Assembly (NCBI RefSeq): GCF_030296775.1
Contig: NZ_AP027742.1
Span: 1,240,001 to 1,304,000 of the forward strand
DNA from: Claveliimonas bilis
GTDB taxonomy: Bacteria > Bacillota > Clostridia > Lachnospirales > Lachnospiraceae
Direction of reading: 5' to 3'
Length of the DNA: 64,000 nt
Shown: positions 54,707-63,800 of the stretch, in pieces
How positions within the stretch are numbered: the first letter of the stretch is position 1
How the letters are laid out: every line of letters begins with the position of its first letter
Made by a program: the position numbers and the translations under genes
The notes under the pieces: model-generated
Told to the model about the DNA's origin: nothing
The model's database searches: none
What the model saw: the letters and a program-made list of their open reading frames with translations, nothing else

Positions 54707-54951
54707 ACACGTATGTGCCAGACTGCGTCATGTAGCAGCAACCAGCTGGGGAGCTAGACGCTATATGAATATGGATCATCTTTTCAAACCAGAAGAGAAT
54801 CTGCTGTCTGATATCATAGCCGGCTGACTACCGGCTGCTAAACGGCTAGGTTTTGATTTTGCGAAAAACTATTGACACTATCTGTGCCTTTATCAGTTAT
54901 AGGGGGATATATTTTGTACTTAATATTGAATATAAAATGGAAAAAGAAATA

Positions 54952-55005
54952 AAAACATACCCTTGGAACAAATTTAGTATAATCTGTTCCAAGGGTATGT
55001 TTTTT
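54952..55005. terminator. Strong bidirectional terminator
   Basis: The 19-base stem AAAACATACCCTTGGAACA / TGTTCCAAGGGTATGTTTT has a 14-base loop with A and T runs on both sides. It serves the minus-strand gene ending at 55018 and isolates the IS elements. Confidence 0.88.
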
Positions 55006-55017
55006 CGTTATATTATC

Positions 55018-56163
55018 TTATTGATTATTTTGAGTAATGAATTTGCAGATATATTCGCAGGCATGCCCTGTTTCATAACTTCCCAAATCTGCGAGATGCT
55101 TCTTAACATTTGTACTATATTTTTCGGAATCAAAGGATTCGATACAATGTTCCAATTCACTTGTGTTTTCAGCCAGGGGGAAGGGCCAGGTATGAATATC
55201 AGAGTAGAATCCCCGCTTCATGTCATAAAATTTAAGATCTGTGGCATATAGAAAACAGGGTTTTCCAGTCAATGCAAAATCCCACATGGACGAGGAGTAG
55301 TCTGTAATCAGAACATCAGAAGCATACAGGAGCTCCTGCATATCAGGGTAAGCGGAAGCATCGATGTATTCGGCTTTGTCCTTTAACTGATCTATAACAA
55401 AATAGTGCATGCGAAACATAAAATACCAGTTCCCGCCAAAGCGTTCAGTTAAAGCTTTTTTGATGGCAGAACAGTCGAACAGATATTCAGATGCGGTTTT
55501 GCTGTCACGATATGTTGGCGCATACAAGAGGATATGCGCATCTTGGGGTAAATGGTAGTATGTCTTGATCTTGGAGACCAATTGTGGACGATTTTGTTTG
55601 ACAAGCATATCATTCCTGGGCATACCACAGGATAATATAGTCCCGTAATGGTGGAAGCTCTGATGAATAGTTAAATCAGTAAAGGCTTTTGAACTGGATA
55701 CATAAATGCAGGGCATTTCTCGGGCAATTTCCGCGCGGATCTGTTTTCCAGGGGTTTCTTTTTGGTAAGCAGCCCCGACTCTTTTGTATGCGCCGCCCCC
55801 ATGCCAGGTGTTAATATATACCTGCCTTTTCATAATGGGGAACCAGGCGGGGATTTCTGAATTTGTAACAATGAATTTAGAGGTCAGACAGATTCTTAGA
55901 AATCTGGGATATAAATATTTTACGGTCTTAATATTTCTTTTCTCCAAAGATTTAAAATGCTGCGGTTGTTTAAAAGCCCAGACAATTTCGTAGTCAGGAT
56001 AGTGTTTCTGCATATATTCAGAAATATACTTTGGATTACAAGAATATTGTCTGCCAAAGTAGCTGAAAAAAACAATGCGTTTTTTGTGAAAATGGCCAAT
56101 AGATAATACCCTTAAAAGGCTTCGAAGTCTTGGAGCCACAACTGTCTGTAAATGATCAAACAT
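55018..56163 (-). CDS. CDP-glycerol glycerophosphotransferase-family protein (TagB/TagF-like)
   Basis: The protein has 381 residues. The start at 56163 follows AAAGGAGAGAG, and a longer frame from 56289 is rejected. INTWHGGGAYKRVGAAY and ITDYSSSMWDFALTGKPCFLY are the two main motifs of the teichoic-acid glycerophosphotransferase family, with ILLYAPTYRDS between. It should add glycerol phosphate or another alditol phosphate to a glycan or lipid acceptor at the membrane. It is transcribed opposite to the rest of the locus and has its own promoter and terminator, so it may be expressed separately. Confidence 0.9.
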   Translation of the reverse strand: MFDHLQTVVAPRLRSLLRVLSIGHFHKKRIVFFSYFGRQYSCNPKYISEYMQKHYPDYEIVWAFKQPQHFKSLEKRNIKTVKYLYPRFLRICLTSKFIVTNSEIPAWFPIMKRQVYINTWHGGGAYKRVGAAYQKETPGKQIRAEIAREMPCIYVSSSKAFTDLTIHQSFHHYGTILSCGMPRNDMLVKQNRPQLVSKIKTYYHLPQDAHILLYAPTYRDSKTASEYLFDCSAIKKALTERFGGNWYFMFRMHYFVIDQLKDKAEYIDASAYPDMQELLYASDVLITDYSSSMWDFALTGKPCFLYATDLKFYDMKRGFYSDIHTWPFPLAENTSELEHCIESFDSEKYSTNVKKHLADLGSYETGHACEYICKFITQNNQ

Positions 56164-56188
56164 AATACTCTCTCCTTTTCGTATAACT

Positions 56189-56217
56189 AATGTAAACATT
56201 TTAAGAGTGAAAGTCAA
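56189..56217 (-). promoter_or_regulatory. Promoter of the glycerophosphotransferase gene
   Basis: On the minus strand: TTGACT, a 17-base spacer, and TACATT. It is 26 bases from the start codon. Confidence 0.65.
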
Positions 56218-56227
56218 TATGTTTGAT

Positions 56228-56256
56228 TTGATTTTTGCTATATAGTTAGCTATAAT
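56228..56256 (+). promoter_or_regulatory. Promoter of the 56303 glycosyltransferase operon
   Basis: TTGATT (56228-56233), a 17-base spacer and TATAAT (56251-56256) form a divergent pair with the minus-strand promoter. Confidence 0.68.
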
Positions 56257-56302
56257 AGAAAAAGACTGGAAAGGAGACTGTACAATCAATTAGAGGTATT
56301 GA

Positions 56303-57349
56303 TTGTATATTATTTATATGAATGTAGAATTAAGTGTTATCGTGCCTTGTTATAAAGCGGAGAAGTATGTGGCTAGATGTTTGGACTCACTTTTAAAGCA
56401 AACCATAAATGAAATTGAAATTATATGTGTGAATGATGGATCGCCCGATCATACAATAGACATTCTTAAAGGGTATCAAGAAAAATATAGCGACAAGGTA
56501 AGGGTTATTGATAAATGTAATGAAGGAGTATGGAAAGCAAGACTGGAAGGAGTTACTGAAGCAAAGGGAAAATATGTAGGATTTATTGATGCAGATGATT
56601 ATGTAAAACCAAATTATGCCGAAATTATGCTTAATACGGCTATAAATTATGACGCAGATATTACAATTTGTGGTTTTGAAAGAATGGATATGGAAACTGG
56701 GATTGTATTTTCAAGAGAAATGTGTAAAAAAGAAAATGCATTTTCGCCTAAGAATAATCCTGCAAAGCTTATTAGCATCAATGGAGCGGTATGGAACAAG
56801 ATATTTAAAGCAGATTTAATAAAAAGTATGAAAACGATTGCCAATCCTCCGACAATTTGGGAGGATATTGTGTTTCAGTTACTTTTATATCCAAAAGTAA
56901 AAAAAGTTGCGTATACGGGAGAATGTCTCATTTGTTATATGGTACATCAAAATTCTGCAATAAATACAGTGAAACTAGAACAGATTGAAGAGATATACTG
57001 TGCTTTGACTGAAGTGCGTGATATATATGCAGAGAACGCTACAGATATGTTATCATTATTTGACACTATTGCTTTTTTACACTTAGGTATTTCGTTGAAT
57101 TTTCGATTATCATGTGATAAAACGCTGGATTTAAAGAGTATATTTCAAAAAAATAACGCAATCTTAAATCAAAAGTTTCCTCTCTGGAAGAAATCAAAAT
57201 ATCTACGGTTCTCTTATATGGTAAAGAACGGATTTGCTAACTGGAAACTATGGATTATGAAGCTGATATACCAGATGCATGGATTAAGATTGTTTTTGTC
57301 AGTATATCGTTTTATGATTAATAAATTAAAGATAGATATCAAGTGGTAG
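56303..57349 (+). CDS. GT2-family glycosyltransferase
   Basis: The protein has 348 residues if the TTG at 56303, 5 bases after AGAGGT, is the start; the ATG at 56318 has no ribosome site but is also possible. LSVIVPCYKAEKYVARCLDS, EIICVNDGSPDHTID and FIDADDYVKPNYAE give the GT-A core with the DxD metal motif. IWEDIVFQLLLYPK is the common acceptor motif. Likely one step in assembling the same glycan. Sugar unknown. Confidence 0.86.
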   Translation: MYIIYMNVELSVIVPCYKAEKYVARCLDSLLKQTINEIEIICVNDGSPDHTIDILKGYQEKYSDKVRVIDKCNEGVWKARLEGVTEAKGKYVGFIDADDYVKPNYAEIMLNTAINYDADITICGFERMDMETGIVFSREMCKKENAFSPKNNPAKLISINGAVWNKIFKADLIKSMKTIANPPTIWEDIVFQLLLYPKVKKVAYTGECLICYMVHQNSAINTVKLEQIEEIYCALTEVRDIYAENATDMLSLFDTIAFLHLGISLNFRLSCDKTLDLKSIFQKNNAILNQKFPLWKKSKYLRFSYMVKNGFANWKLWIMKLIYQMHGLRLFLSVYRFMINKLKIDIKW

Positions 57350-57367
57350 CAGAGGTAGAGAATAATC

Positions 57368-58189
57368 ATGAATAAATATAAACGGAGAATTAGCCATAAA
57401 GAAATACAGGATCTTGAATACGATATCTTGAGAGAGTTTGATAAATTTGCAAAAAAAAATGGGCTTAAATATTTTTTGAGCGGAGGTTCATGCCTTGGAG
57501 CTGTTCGTCATCAGGATTTTATTCCCTGGGACGACGATATTGATATCTGCATGCTGAGGGATGACTATGAAAAACTGATTAAGTTAGTGAAAGATTCACG
57601 AACTCTGGAAGGAAGGCCGGAACTGCAGTTCTGTCTGCCCCTTGATGATAATTATGTATATCCTTTTATGAAGATAGTAAATAGAAATACTATTGTTTAT
57701 GAAAAAGATCTACAGCATAGATTTTTGCTGGGAGTATGGCTGGATATATTTCCTATGGATGTATGGCCGGATGATAAAAAAGAATTGCGTAGGATTATGA
57801 GGAAACATAATTTTTATAAAACTATGAATAAGGTTTATGTGGCGGGCAATTTAACCACAGGAAAAAAGAAAGTGTTGGGTGCAATTGGGAAAACGTGTTA
57901 TCGTATATTGTTCCCGGGAAAAGACTACAGATATTGGAACAAAAAAATTGTAGATCTTGTTACACCATGTCGCGGTACCTATATTGGAGATAGAATCTGG
58001 CCTGTGGCAGATAAAGAATTTTTTTCCAAGAGTGTATTTGAAAAAGCTGTATATGTAAAATTTAGAGATCGAGAATTTCCAATTCCTATTGGATATAAAG
58101 AATATCTTACCAAAATGTATGGCAATTATATGAAGCTTCCTCCAGAAAAAGATCGAATATATCATGATTTTGAAGCTTATATAAAATAG
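57368..58189 (+). CDS. LicD-family phosphotransferase
   Basis: The protein has 273 residues. GSCLGAVRHQDFIPWDDDID is the LicD signature, with the invariant Asp cluster and His. The family adds phosphocholine or another phosphate-linked group (for example ribitol or glycerol phosphate) to surface glycans from a CDP donor. Because a CDP-alditol pair lies upstream in the locus and no choline gene is visible, alditol phosphate is at least as likely as choline. It starts 19 bases after the GT2 stop. Confidence 0.9.
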   Translation: MNKYKRRISHKEIQDLEYDILREFDKFAKKNGLKYFLSGGSCLGAVRHQDFIPWDDDIDICMLRDDYEKLIKLVKDSRTLEGRPELQFCLPLDDNYVYPFMKIVNRNTIVYEKDLQHRFLLGVWLDIFPMDVWPDDKKELRRIMRKHNFYKTMNKVYVAGNLTTGKKKVLGAIGKTCYRILFPGKDYRYWNKKIVDLVTPCRGTYIGDRIWPVADKEFFSKSVFEKAVYVKFRDREFPIPIGYKEYLTKMYGNYMKLPPEKDRIYHDFEAYIK

Positions 58190-58219
58190 ATTTACAGTTT
58201 GAAACGAAGAGGACAGGAT

Positions 58220-58912
58220 ATGAAGAGTGATTTGCTTATTGTTATCCCGGCATACAATGAAGAAGAAAATATCGAAAATGTAGTGACATTTATTCGGGAA
58301 AAGTATAGTCAATATGATTATGTGGTAGTTAATGATGGATCAAAAGACCGTACGGCAGATATTTGTCGTCAGAAAGGTTATGAGCTTTTAAATCTTCCGG
58401 TCAATCTGGGATTGGCGGGAGCTTTTCAGGCGGGACTAAAATATGCCTATGCAAAAGGCTATTCTTATGCGATTCAATTTGACGCAGATGGTCAGCACAG
58501 GCCGGAATTTATAGAGCCTATGCTGGAGCGAATCAAGGAAGGTTATGATATTGTCATAGGTTCACGATTCGTAAATTTAAAGAAGGGAAATTCCTTAAGA
58601 ATGGTCGGCAGTAAGATGATTACGGTGGCGATTAAAATGACGACAGGGAAAAGAGTTTCCGATCCGACTTCGGGGATGCGTATGTTTTCTAGAGATATGA
58701 TCAAGGAATTTGCACAGAACTTGAATTATGGTCCGGAGCCTGATACGGTTTCCTATCTTCTTAAAAATGGAGCCAGAATTTCAGAAGTTCCTGTATATAT
58801 GGAAGAACGTCAAGCGGGAGAAAGTTATTTGAATCTTGCTAATTCCTGTAAATATATGACGAAGATGCTGATGTCGATTTTATTTGTACAGAATTTCAGA
58901 AAGCGAGGATAA
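58220..58912 (+). CDS. DPM1-like GT2 (polyprenyl-phosphate sugar synthase type)
   Basis: The protein has 230 residues; the ATG at 58220 follows GAGGACAGG, so a TTG at 58199 is rejected. LIVIPAYNEEENIENVV, VVNDGSKDRTADI, LPVNLGLAGAFQAGLKYA and IQFDADGQHRPEFIEP match the DPM1/GtrB branch. It has no C-terminal transmembrane pair, unlike GtrB, so it may rely on the next gene. It should load a hexose on undecaprenyl phosphate. Confidence 0.88.
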   Translation: MKSDLLIVIPAYNEEENIENVVTFIREKYSQYDYVVVNDGSKDRTADICRQKGYELLNLPVNLGLAGAFQAGLKYAYAKGYSYAIQFDADGQHRPEFIEPMLERIKEGYDIVIGSRFVNLKKGNSLRMVGSKMITVAIKMTTGKRVSDPTSGMRMFSRDMIKEFAQNLNYGPEPDTVSYLLKNGARISEVPVYMEERQAGESYLNLANSCKYMTKMLMSILFVQNFRKRG

Positions 58913-58914
58913 AA

Positions 58915-59277
58915 ATGTCAGTATATATAAGGGTTTTGCTTATTGTAGGTGCAGTAATACTGCTTGCTTTTATGGTAAAGAGGATTCGGCAGTCAAAGTT
59001 AAAAATAGAATATACAATATTTTGGATTGGTTTTTCAGCTGTTCTTGTTCTGATGGGGCTGTTTCCGGGGATTGTTTCCTGGATTGCACACGCTTTGGGC
59101 TTTATTTCGGCTGTAAATATGGTATTTCTGGTTATTATTTTTATTTTAATCGTAAAGCTGTTTTTTAATACATTGCAGATTTCAGCGTTGGAAAATAAAG
59201 TGGACAGCCTTGCACAGCAGATTGCTATTGATCGGAAGATAGATAATGATATGAAGAAATCAGATAAAGAGAATTAG
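58915..59277 (+). CDS. DUF2304-family membrane protein
   Basis: The protein has 120 residues, two bases after the previous stop. Three hydrophobic helices (4-22, 34-54, 64-86) are followed by a charged tail. LKIEYTIFWIGFSAVLVLMG is the family signature. DUF2304 proteins sit with DPM1-like transferases and may anchor or assist them, or flip the lipid-linked sugar. No enzymatic motif. Confidence 0.82.
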   Translation: MSVYIRVLLIVGAVILLAFMVKRIRQSKLKIEYTIFWIGFSAVLVLMGLFPGIVSWIAHALGFISAVNMVFLVIIFILIVKLFFNTLQISALENKVDSLAQQIAIDRKIDNDMKKSDKEN

Positions 59278-59295
59278 TGTGACGGAGAGTGTATC

Positions 59296-61305
59296 GTGAA
59301 GAATAAAAAGTTTGAAGATATAGTCAAAATGATATTAAAAAAGAAATTTGTGATTATAGTACTTTTTTTATGGGTATTAATTTCGATTTCTATGTATTTT
59401 GCATATCGGAACGAATGGGTGCCAGCTATGGAAAGACCAAAGGTTATTTTTCAGGGTGGCATTCTTAAAGATGAAGAAAATGAACAGTTGCTTACATTGT
59501 CAGAAAATAAGGAAGTCAAACAAACAATTACAATGCCAAATAATGAGATTACTGGCTTTTCGATTTTTTTAAACGCAGAAAATAATGCTATGCAGGGTGC
59601 TTTACATGTTACGCTTCAAAATGAAGGAAGTGGAGATGTCATAGAATTATGGGAGTACAATTTGGAGGAAATGAAATCTAGAGGTTTTTTCTGTTTTTTA
59701 TTTCCCGAAACAGTAGAAGTTGAAAAGGGCGAGCGATATGTAATTGCTGTCTCGGTGACGGATATAGGAGAAGTTGAGCCGAACATGGTCGTTAGCGGTG
59801 TGGGTGAAGCCAAAGATGCGGTTTTAGAAATAAATGGAGAACAGCAGGATGGCATCATACCATTTCAAATTCTTAATGGTAATCACGGAACATTAAAATA
59901 TTTCTTTATTGCATTGTATATAGGAATGACCGCATTATTTTCTTTAGTTGGGATTATGTATATAAAACGTATCAAAGCTGAAAGGATGTTTGTGGGATTG
60001 GCAATTTGTATGGGAATTATTTATCTTTTTGTTATTCCACCATTTGTATCTCCGGATGAAGGCCTTCATTTTTTGACAGTATATGAAAAGAGTGAGAGGT
60101 TTTTGGGAAAATCAGTGCTGAACAGTGAAGGGAAGGTAGTTTTGCCCTCTGATGCTTTATGGGGGGGAGATAAACGCCAGGCAACAGCAGATACATATAT
60201 TCAATTTATGGAAGGAGCACTAGGCCATTCAGAGAGTACTGATGAAGAAGTTGTGACAAGAGCTCCTATTACAGAGAGTCTGCACCCAGGATATTTCCCG
60301 CAAATAGTAGGAGTAATGTTAGCGGAAGTATTGTCTCTTAATTATGAGCAGCTTTTATTAATGGGAAGAATATTTGCATTATTGTGGTATTGTTTCATAA
60401 TGTTTTGGGCTGTCAAGCTAATGCCATATGGGAAGATGTTTTTGATGATTGTTGGTTTACTTCCAATGACTATGCAACAGATAGTTTCTTATAACTATGA
60501 TTCTGTTTTATTTGGAGTGTCTTTCTTTTTGATTGCTTATCTACTCAATTTTATTTTAACAGAGAGACCTATTAAATGGTTTGATTGGATTTTGCTTGGA
60601 GGGCTAGCAATAGCTATAGCATCAATTAAATTAGTTTATTTACCAATATTTGTTTTGGCTCTTGCAATACCTAACTATAAGTTTGGAGGGAGAAAAAGGA
60701 AGGTTTTGGGAGGAGTTTGGATTTCCATAATAAGCATAGGGACTATACTGGCAACAAGAATAGCTACAATTAGTTCATATACCGTGGAAGTGGGAGAACA
60801 AGTGGCTGGGACTGTGGAAAAGATGTCTATATCATATTGTTTGCATAATATAAAATGGACAATATTGGTGATTTATAGAACTTTTGAAAGAGAATTTGAT
60901 CATTATTTATCAGAAATGATAGCTTCTCCATTAGGCTGGTTAGAAGTGGAAATTCCTAATATAATTATATTGGGATTTATACTGGTTATCCTATTAAGCC
61001 TTGTGAAAAAACAGGAAGTCGGAAGAAGAATTTCGGGAGCGATACAGATAGAAGCTATTTTTATTGTTCTAGCTACAATTGGTTTAATAATGGTGGCTAC
61101 ATTAAATTGGACACCGATAGATTCTGCAAAAATAATAGGTATACAAGGGAGATATTTTTTGCCGATTTTACCGTTGGCATTACTTGTGTTTGAAAATAAT
61201 GTATTAGTTTTGAAAAAAAATATAGATTATTATCTAGTTTTATTTATGGTATACTTGCAATGTATGACAATATATTTCTTTACATTGACAGCAATTAGCA
61301 GATAA
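59296..61305 (+). CDS. DUF2142-like polytopic membrane protein (GT-C type candidate)
   Basis: The protein has 669 residues, starting at GTG after GGAGAG. An N-terminal helix (17-35) and a large extracytoplasmic beta-like domain (about 40-205) precede about ten helices. PPFVSPDEGLHFLTVYEK after the second helix is the DUF2142 mark, with the DE pair expected for a GT-C-type catalytic loop. GIQGRYFLPILPLALLV near the end is also family-typical. It may move a sugar from an undecaprenyl-phosphate donor onto the outer glycan, with the DPM1-like protein as donor maker. Confidence 0.8.
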   Translation: MKNKKFEDIVKMILKKKFVIIVLFLWVLISISMYFAYRNEWVPAMERPKVIFQGGILKDEENEQLLTLSENKEVKQTITMPNNEITGFSIFLNAENNAMQGALHVTLQNEGSGDVIELWEYNLEEMKSRGFFCFLFPETVEVEKGERYVIAVSVTDIGEVEPNMVVSGVGEAKDAVLEINGEQQDGIIPFQILNGNHGTLKYFFIALYIGMTALFSLVGIMYIKRIKAERMFVGLAICMGIIYLFVIPPFVSPDEGLHFLTVYEKSERFLGKSVLNSEGKVVLPSDALWGGDKRQATADTYIQFMEGALGHSESTDEEVVTRAPITESLHPGYFPQIVGVMLAEVLSLNYEQLLLMGRIFALLWYCFIMFWAVKLMPYGKMFLMIVGLLPMTMQQIVSYNYDSVLFGVSFFLIAYLLNFILTERPIKWFDWILLGGLAIAIASIKLVYLPIFVLALAIPNYKFGGRKRKVLGGVWISIISIGTILATRIATISSYTVEVGEQVAGTVEKMSISYCLHNIKWTILVIYRTFEREFDHYLSEMIASPLGWLEVEIPNIIILGFILVILLSLVKKQEVGRRISGAIQIEAIFIVLATIGLIMVATLNWTPIDSAKIIGIQGRYFLPILPLALLVFENNVLVLKKNIDYYLVLFMVYLQCMTIYFFTLTAISR

Positions 61306-61319
61306 AGTATAGGAGAATT

Positions 61320-63770
61320 ATGATGAAGCAAAAGTTTGTTATAGATAGTTACAGATTTCATGCAAAAGATAGGAGTAGATTTTTAGTACGTGGTTGGTTT
61401 GAAGATGAATCTTGCGCTGAAAAGCATAAACTAAAAATTTTGCTGGATAATGAAGAATTACCCAAAGAAATAGAAAAGAAAATCAATACTGGTATAGCAT
61501 TATTTCCTAAAAAGGATGGAAATATACCAGTCTGGTTTTACTCTGTCTGGATCACATTGCCAGAAAATTTTGAAAGAGCTAAAGTATTAAAAGTAGTAGA
61601 TTGTTTTCAAGGAGAAGAGGAGACTGTATATAAAATTTCAGGGTCTAAATTGAAGAAAAAGCAGATTCGTTTAGATAAATACATAGAAGGAGGAAAGCTT
61701 ACGAGAGACGGATTTAAAATCCGTGGATGGTGTATACAACTGGATAAAGTGAAAATTCAGGTATATGATGAAAAAAAGAGGAAACTACCGGTTGAGATAA
61801 AGAGAAAAAGAAGAGCTGATATTCTTTTTCAGTTTCCAGAATGTCGAGAATCTGAAATTTTTTGTTTTGAAATTTTTTATAAGGGGAAAATCCCTAAAAG
61901 AGCAACCGTTTATTTGGAAGATGGAGAAAGAAAAGGACATTATAGTGTGATTCTTGAACCTTCGACTATAAAGAAAGGAGTTGAGAAAGTAAAAGAGTAT
62001 AGTCAGAAAACCTATCAATATACAAAGGATTTTGGAATGACTAATATGATGGAGCGAGCAATCGTTAAGCTTCAGAGAAAAGACTTAGATCTTTATAATT
62101 ATTGGAGAAAACAAAAGGCTGTAACTAAAAAGGAATTAAAGAAACAGAAAAATACAGTTTTTCCGATACAACCTAAGATATCTATAGTAGTACCTTTATA
62201 TAAAACACCGGAAGAATATCTGAAAAAAATGATTACATCGGTGGAAAAACAAAGTTACACTAATTGGGAACTTTGCCTTTCAGATGGAAGTGGCGATAGT
62301 TCTCCTCTTACTGACATTTTAAAGAATTATATAAAAAGAGACTCTAGAATAAAAGTGGTAAGTAATAAGACAGCGCTTCAGATATCAGATAATACGAATA
62401 AAGCATTGGAAGTGGCCACAGGTGATTGGATTGCATTTATGGATCATGATGATGAGTTGACTCCAGATGCGTTATATGAATGTATAAAAGCAATAAATAA
62501 AGATTCTGAAATTGATATGATTTATTCAGATGAAGACAAGGTGTCTATGGATGGTAAAGAATTTTTTCAGCCTCACTTTAAGTCGGATTTTAATATTGAC
62601 ATGTTACGAGGAACTAATTATTTTTGCCATTTTACAGTAGTGAAACGAGAATTGTATCAGCAGGCAGGAAAGTTGAGGGGGGAGTTTGATGGAGCGCAGG
62701 ATTATGATTTTGTGTTGAGATGCGTAGAGCATGCTAAAAAGGTGAAACATATTGCAAAAGTGCTTTACCATTGGCGAGCACATAGAGATTCTACAGCAGA
62801 AAATCCAGAAAGTAAATTATATGCATTTGAAGCGGGGAAAAGAGCAGTACAGGCCCATTATGATCGTGTTGGGATTCGTGCAAAAGTGACATCCACAAAA
62901 TATTTAGGGATTTATAGAAGTAAATATGATTTTGATGAAAGACCATTGGTTTCTATTATTATTCCTAATAAAGATCATATTGAGGATTTGGATAAATGTA
63001 TTTCATCGATAAATCAAAAAGGGACCTATAAAAATATAGAATTTATTATTGTTGAAAACAACAGTGAAAAGAAAGAGACTTTTGATTATTATAACGTATT
63101 AAAACAAAAGAATCCTAAAGTACGAATTGTAACATGGGATGGCCCATTTAATTATTCTTCTATTAATAATTTTGGAGTTACGTTTGCCAAGGGTGATTTT
63201 TATTTGTTTTTAAATAATGATACAGAGATTATTAATGAGGACTGTCTGGAAGAGCTTTTGGGATATTGTCGACGCTCAGACGTTGGAGCAGTAGGCGCTA
63301 GATTATTCTATAAAGATGGTACTATTCAGCACGCAGGTGTAGTTGTAGGAATGCAGGGTGTAGCAGGACATGAGGCGGCAGGGGAGCCTAATGAATTTCC
63401 GGGGTATTTTGGTCGGACAATTATTGCTCGTGATTGCAGTGCTGTAACTGCAGCATGTATTATGGTAAAAAGAAAAGTGTTTGAAGAAGTTGGAGGATTT
63501 AATCCTGAACTAGCAGTGGCATTTAATGATATTGATTTTTGTTTAAAAGTGCGGAAAGCAGGATATTTAATTCTGTATAATCCATATGCAGAATTGTATC
63601 ACTATGAGTCAAAATCTAGAGGACAGGAAGATACAGAAGAAAAGATTCGCCGTTTTCAAAGAGAGATTGAAATATTCCATGAAAGATGGTATGATTTTCT
63701 GTTGAAAGGCGATCCATATTATAATTCAAATTTAACATTAGCAGAAACAAATTTTGGATTACGTCTCTAA
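61320..63770 (+). CDS. Two-domain GT2 glycosyltransferase
   Basis: The protein has 816 residues. Residues 1-270 are a beta-rich N-terminal region that I cannot place. The first GT2 domain covers about 285-535 (ISIVVPLYKTPEEYLKKMI, DHDDELTPDAL, GAQDYDFVLRCVEHAK). The second covers about 543-816 (VSIIIPNKDHIEDL, LFLNNDTEIINED, AFNDIDFCLKVRKAGY). Such tandem enzymes build repeating disaccharides or rhamnan-like chains. It starts next to the DUF2142 gene and ends 30 bases before the ABC permease, in the arrangement seen for RgpF-like chains exported by an ABC pair. Confidence 0.88.
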   Translation: MMKQKFVIDSYRFHAKDRSRFLVRGWFEDESCAEKHKLKILLDNEELPKEIEKKINTGIALFPKKDGNIPVWFYSVWITLPENFERAKVLKVVDCFQGEEETVYKISGSKLKKKQIRLDKYIEGGKLTRDGFKIRGWCIQLDKVKIQVYDEKKRKLPVEIKRKRRADILFQFPECRESEIFCFEIFYKGKIPKRATVYLEDGERKGHYSVILEPSTIKKGVEKVKEYSQKTYQYTKDFGMTNMMERAIVKLQRKDLDLYNYWRKQKAVTKKELKKQKNTVFPIQPKISIVVPLYKTPEEYLKKMITSVEKQSYTNWELCLSDGSGDSSPLTDILKNYIKRDSRIKVVSNKTALQISDNTNKALEVATGDWIAFMDHDDELTPDALYECIKAINKDSEIDMIYSDEDKVSMDGKEFFQPHFKSDFNIDMLRGTNYFCHFTVVKRELYQQAGKLRGEFDGAQDYDFVLRCVEHAKKVKHIAKVLYHWRAHRDSTAENPESKLYAFEAGKRAVQAHYDRVGIRAKVTSTKYLGIYRSKYDFDERPLVSIIIPNKDHIEDLDKCISSINQKGTYKNIEFIIVENNSEKKETFDYYNVLKQKNPKVRIVTWDGPFNYSSINNFGVTFAKGDFYLFLNNDTEIINEDCLEELLGYCRRSDVGAVGARLFYKDGTIQHAGVVVGMQGVAGHEAAGEPNEFPGYFGRTIIARDCSAVTAACIMVKRKVFEEVGGFNPELAVAFNDIDFCLKVRKAGYLILYNPYAELYHYESKSRGQEDTEEKIRRFQREIEIFHERWYDFLLKGDPYYNSNLTLAETNFGLRL

Positions 63771-63800
63771 ACATAAGACATAGATTGCGGAGGATATATA

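Larger units (their letters stand above)
51963..54709 (-). mobile_element. IS21-family element with istA and istB
   Basis: The element is 2747 bases, starts TGCAAATG, ends CGCACA, and is flanked by the 8-base duplication CGTATGTG (51955-51962 and 54710-54717). TG...CA ends and an 8-base duplication fit IS21. Both ends carry arrays of a roughly 25-base motif. The istA and istB genes read on the minus strand. Confidence 0.92.
50876..54827 (+). pseudogene. IS256-family transposase, split by IS21
   Basis: The first 362 codons (50876-51962) carry the DDE residues: Asp in YVYVDGVYLKR near 161, Asp in IIGDKNLGM near 225, and Glu in NTIERLNREIKRR near 340. The reading frame is then cut by the IS21 insertion. 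It resumes at 54718 (RLRHVAATSWGARRYMN) and stops at 54827. Skipping the insertion and one copy of the CGTATGTG duplication restores a single 398-codon frame with no other damage, so the insertion is recent. The stump ending at 51994 would make a protein lacking the last 36 residues. AAAGGAGGCT precedes the ATG. Confidence 0.92.
50763..54882 (+). mobile_element. IS256-family element, interrupted
   Basis: The left end (GATAACGTATAATTAATTTC, 50763-) and right end (ending GACACTATC at 54882) are imperfect inverted repeats sharing TTTCGCAAAATCAA. The flanks carry the same 8-base target duplication TGTGCCTT (50755-50762 and 54883-54890). Removing the nested IS21 and its duplication leaves about 1365 bases, the expected IS256 size. 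Confidence 0.92.

Noticed and set aside
51955-54717. Composite transposon carrying cargo genes
   Set aside because: The nested pair contains only istA, istB and the split transposase; no passenger gene lies between different copies of one IS.
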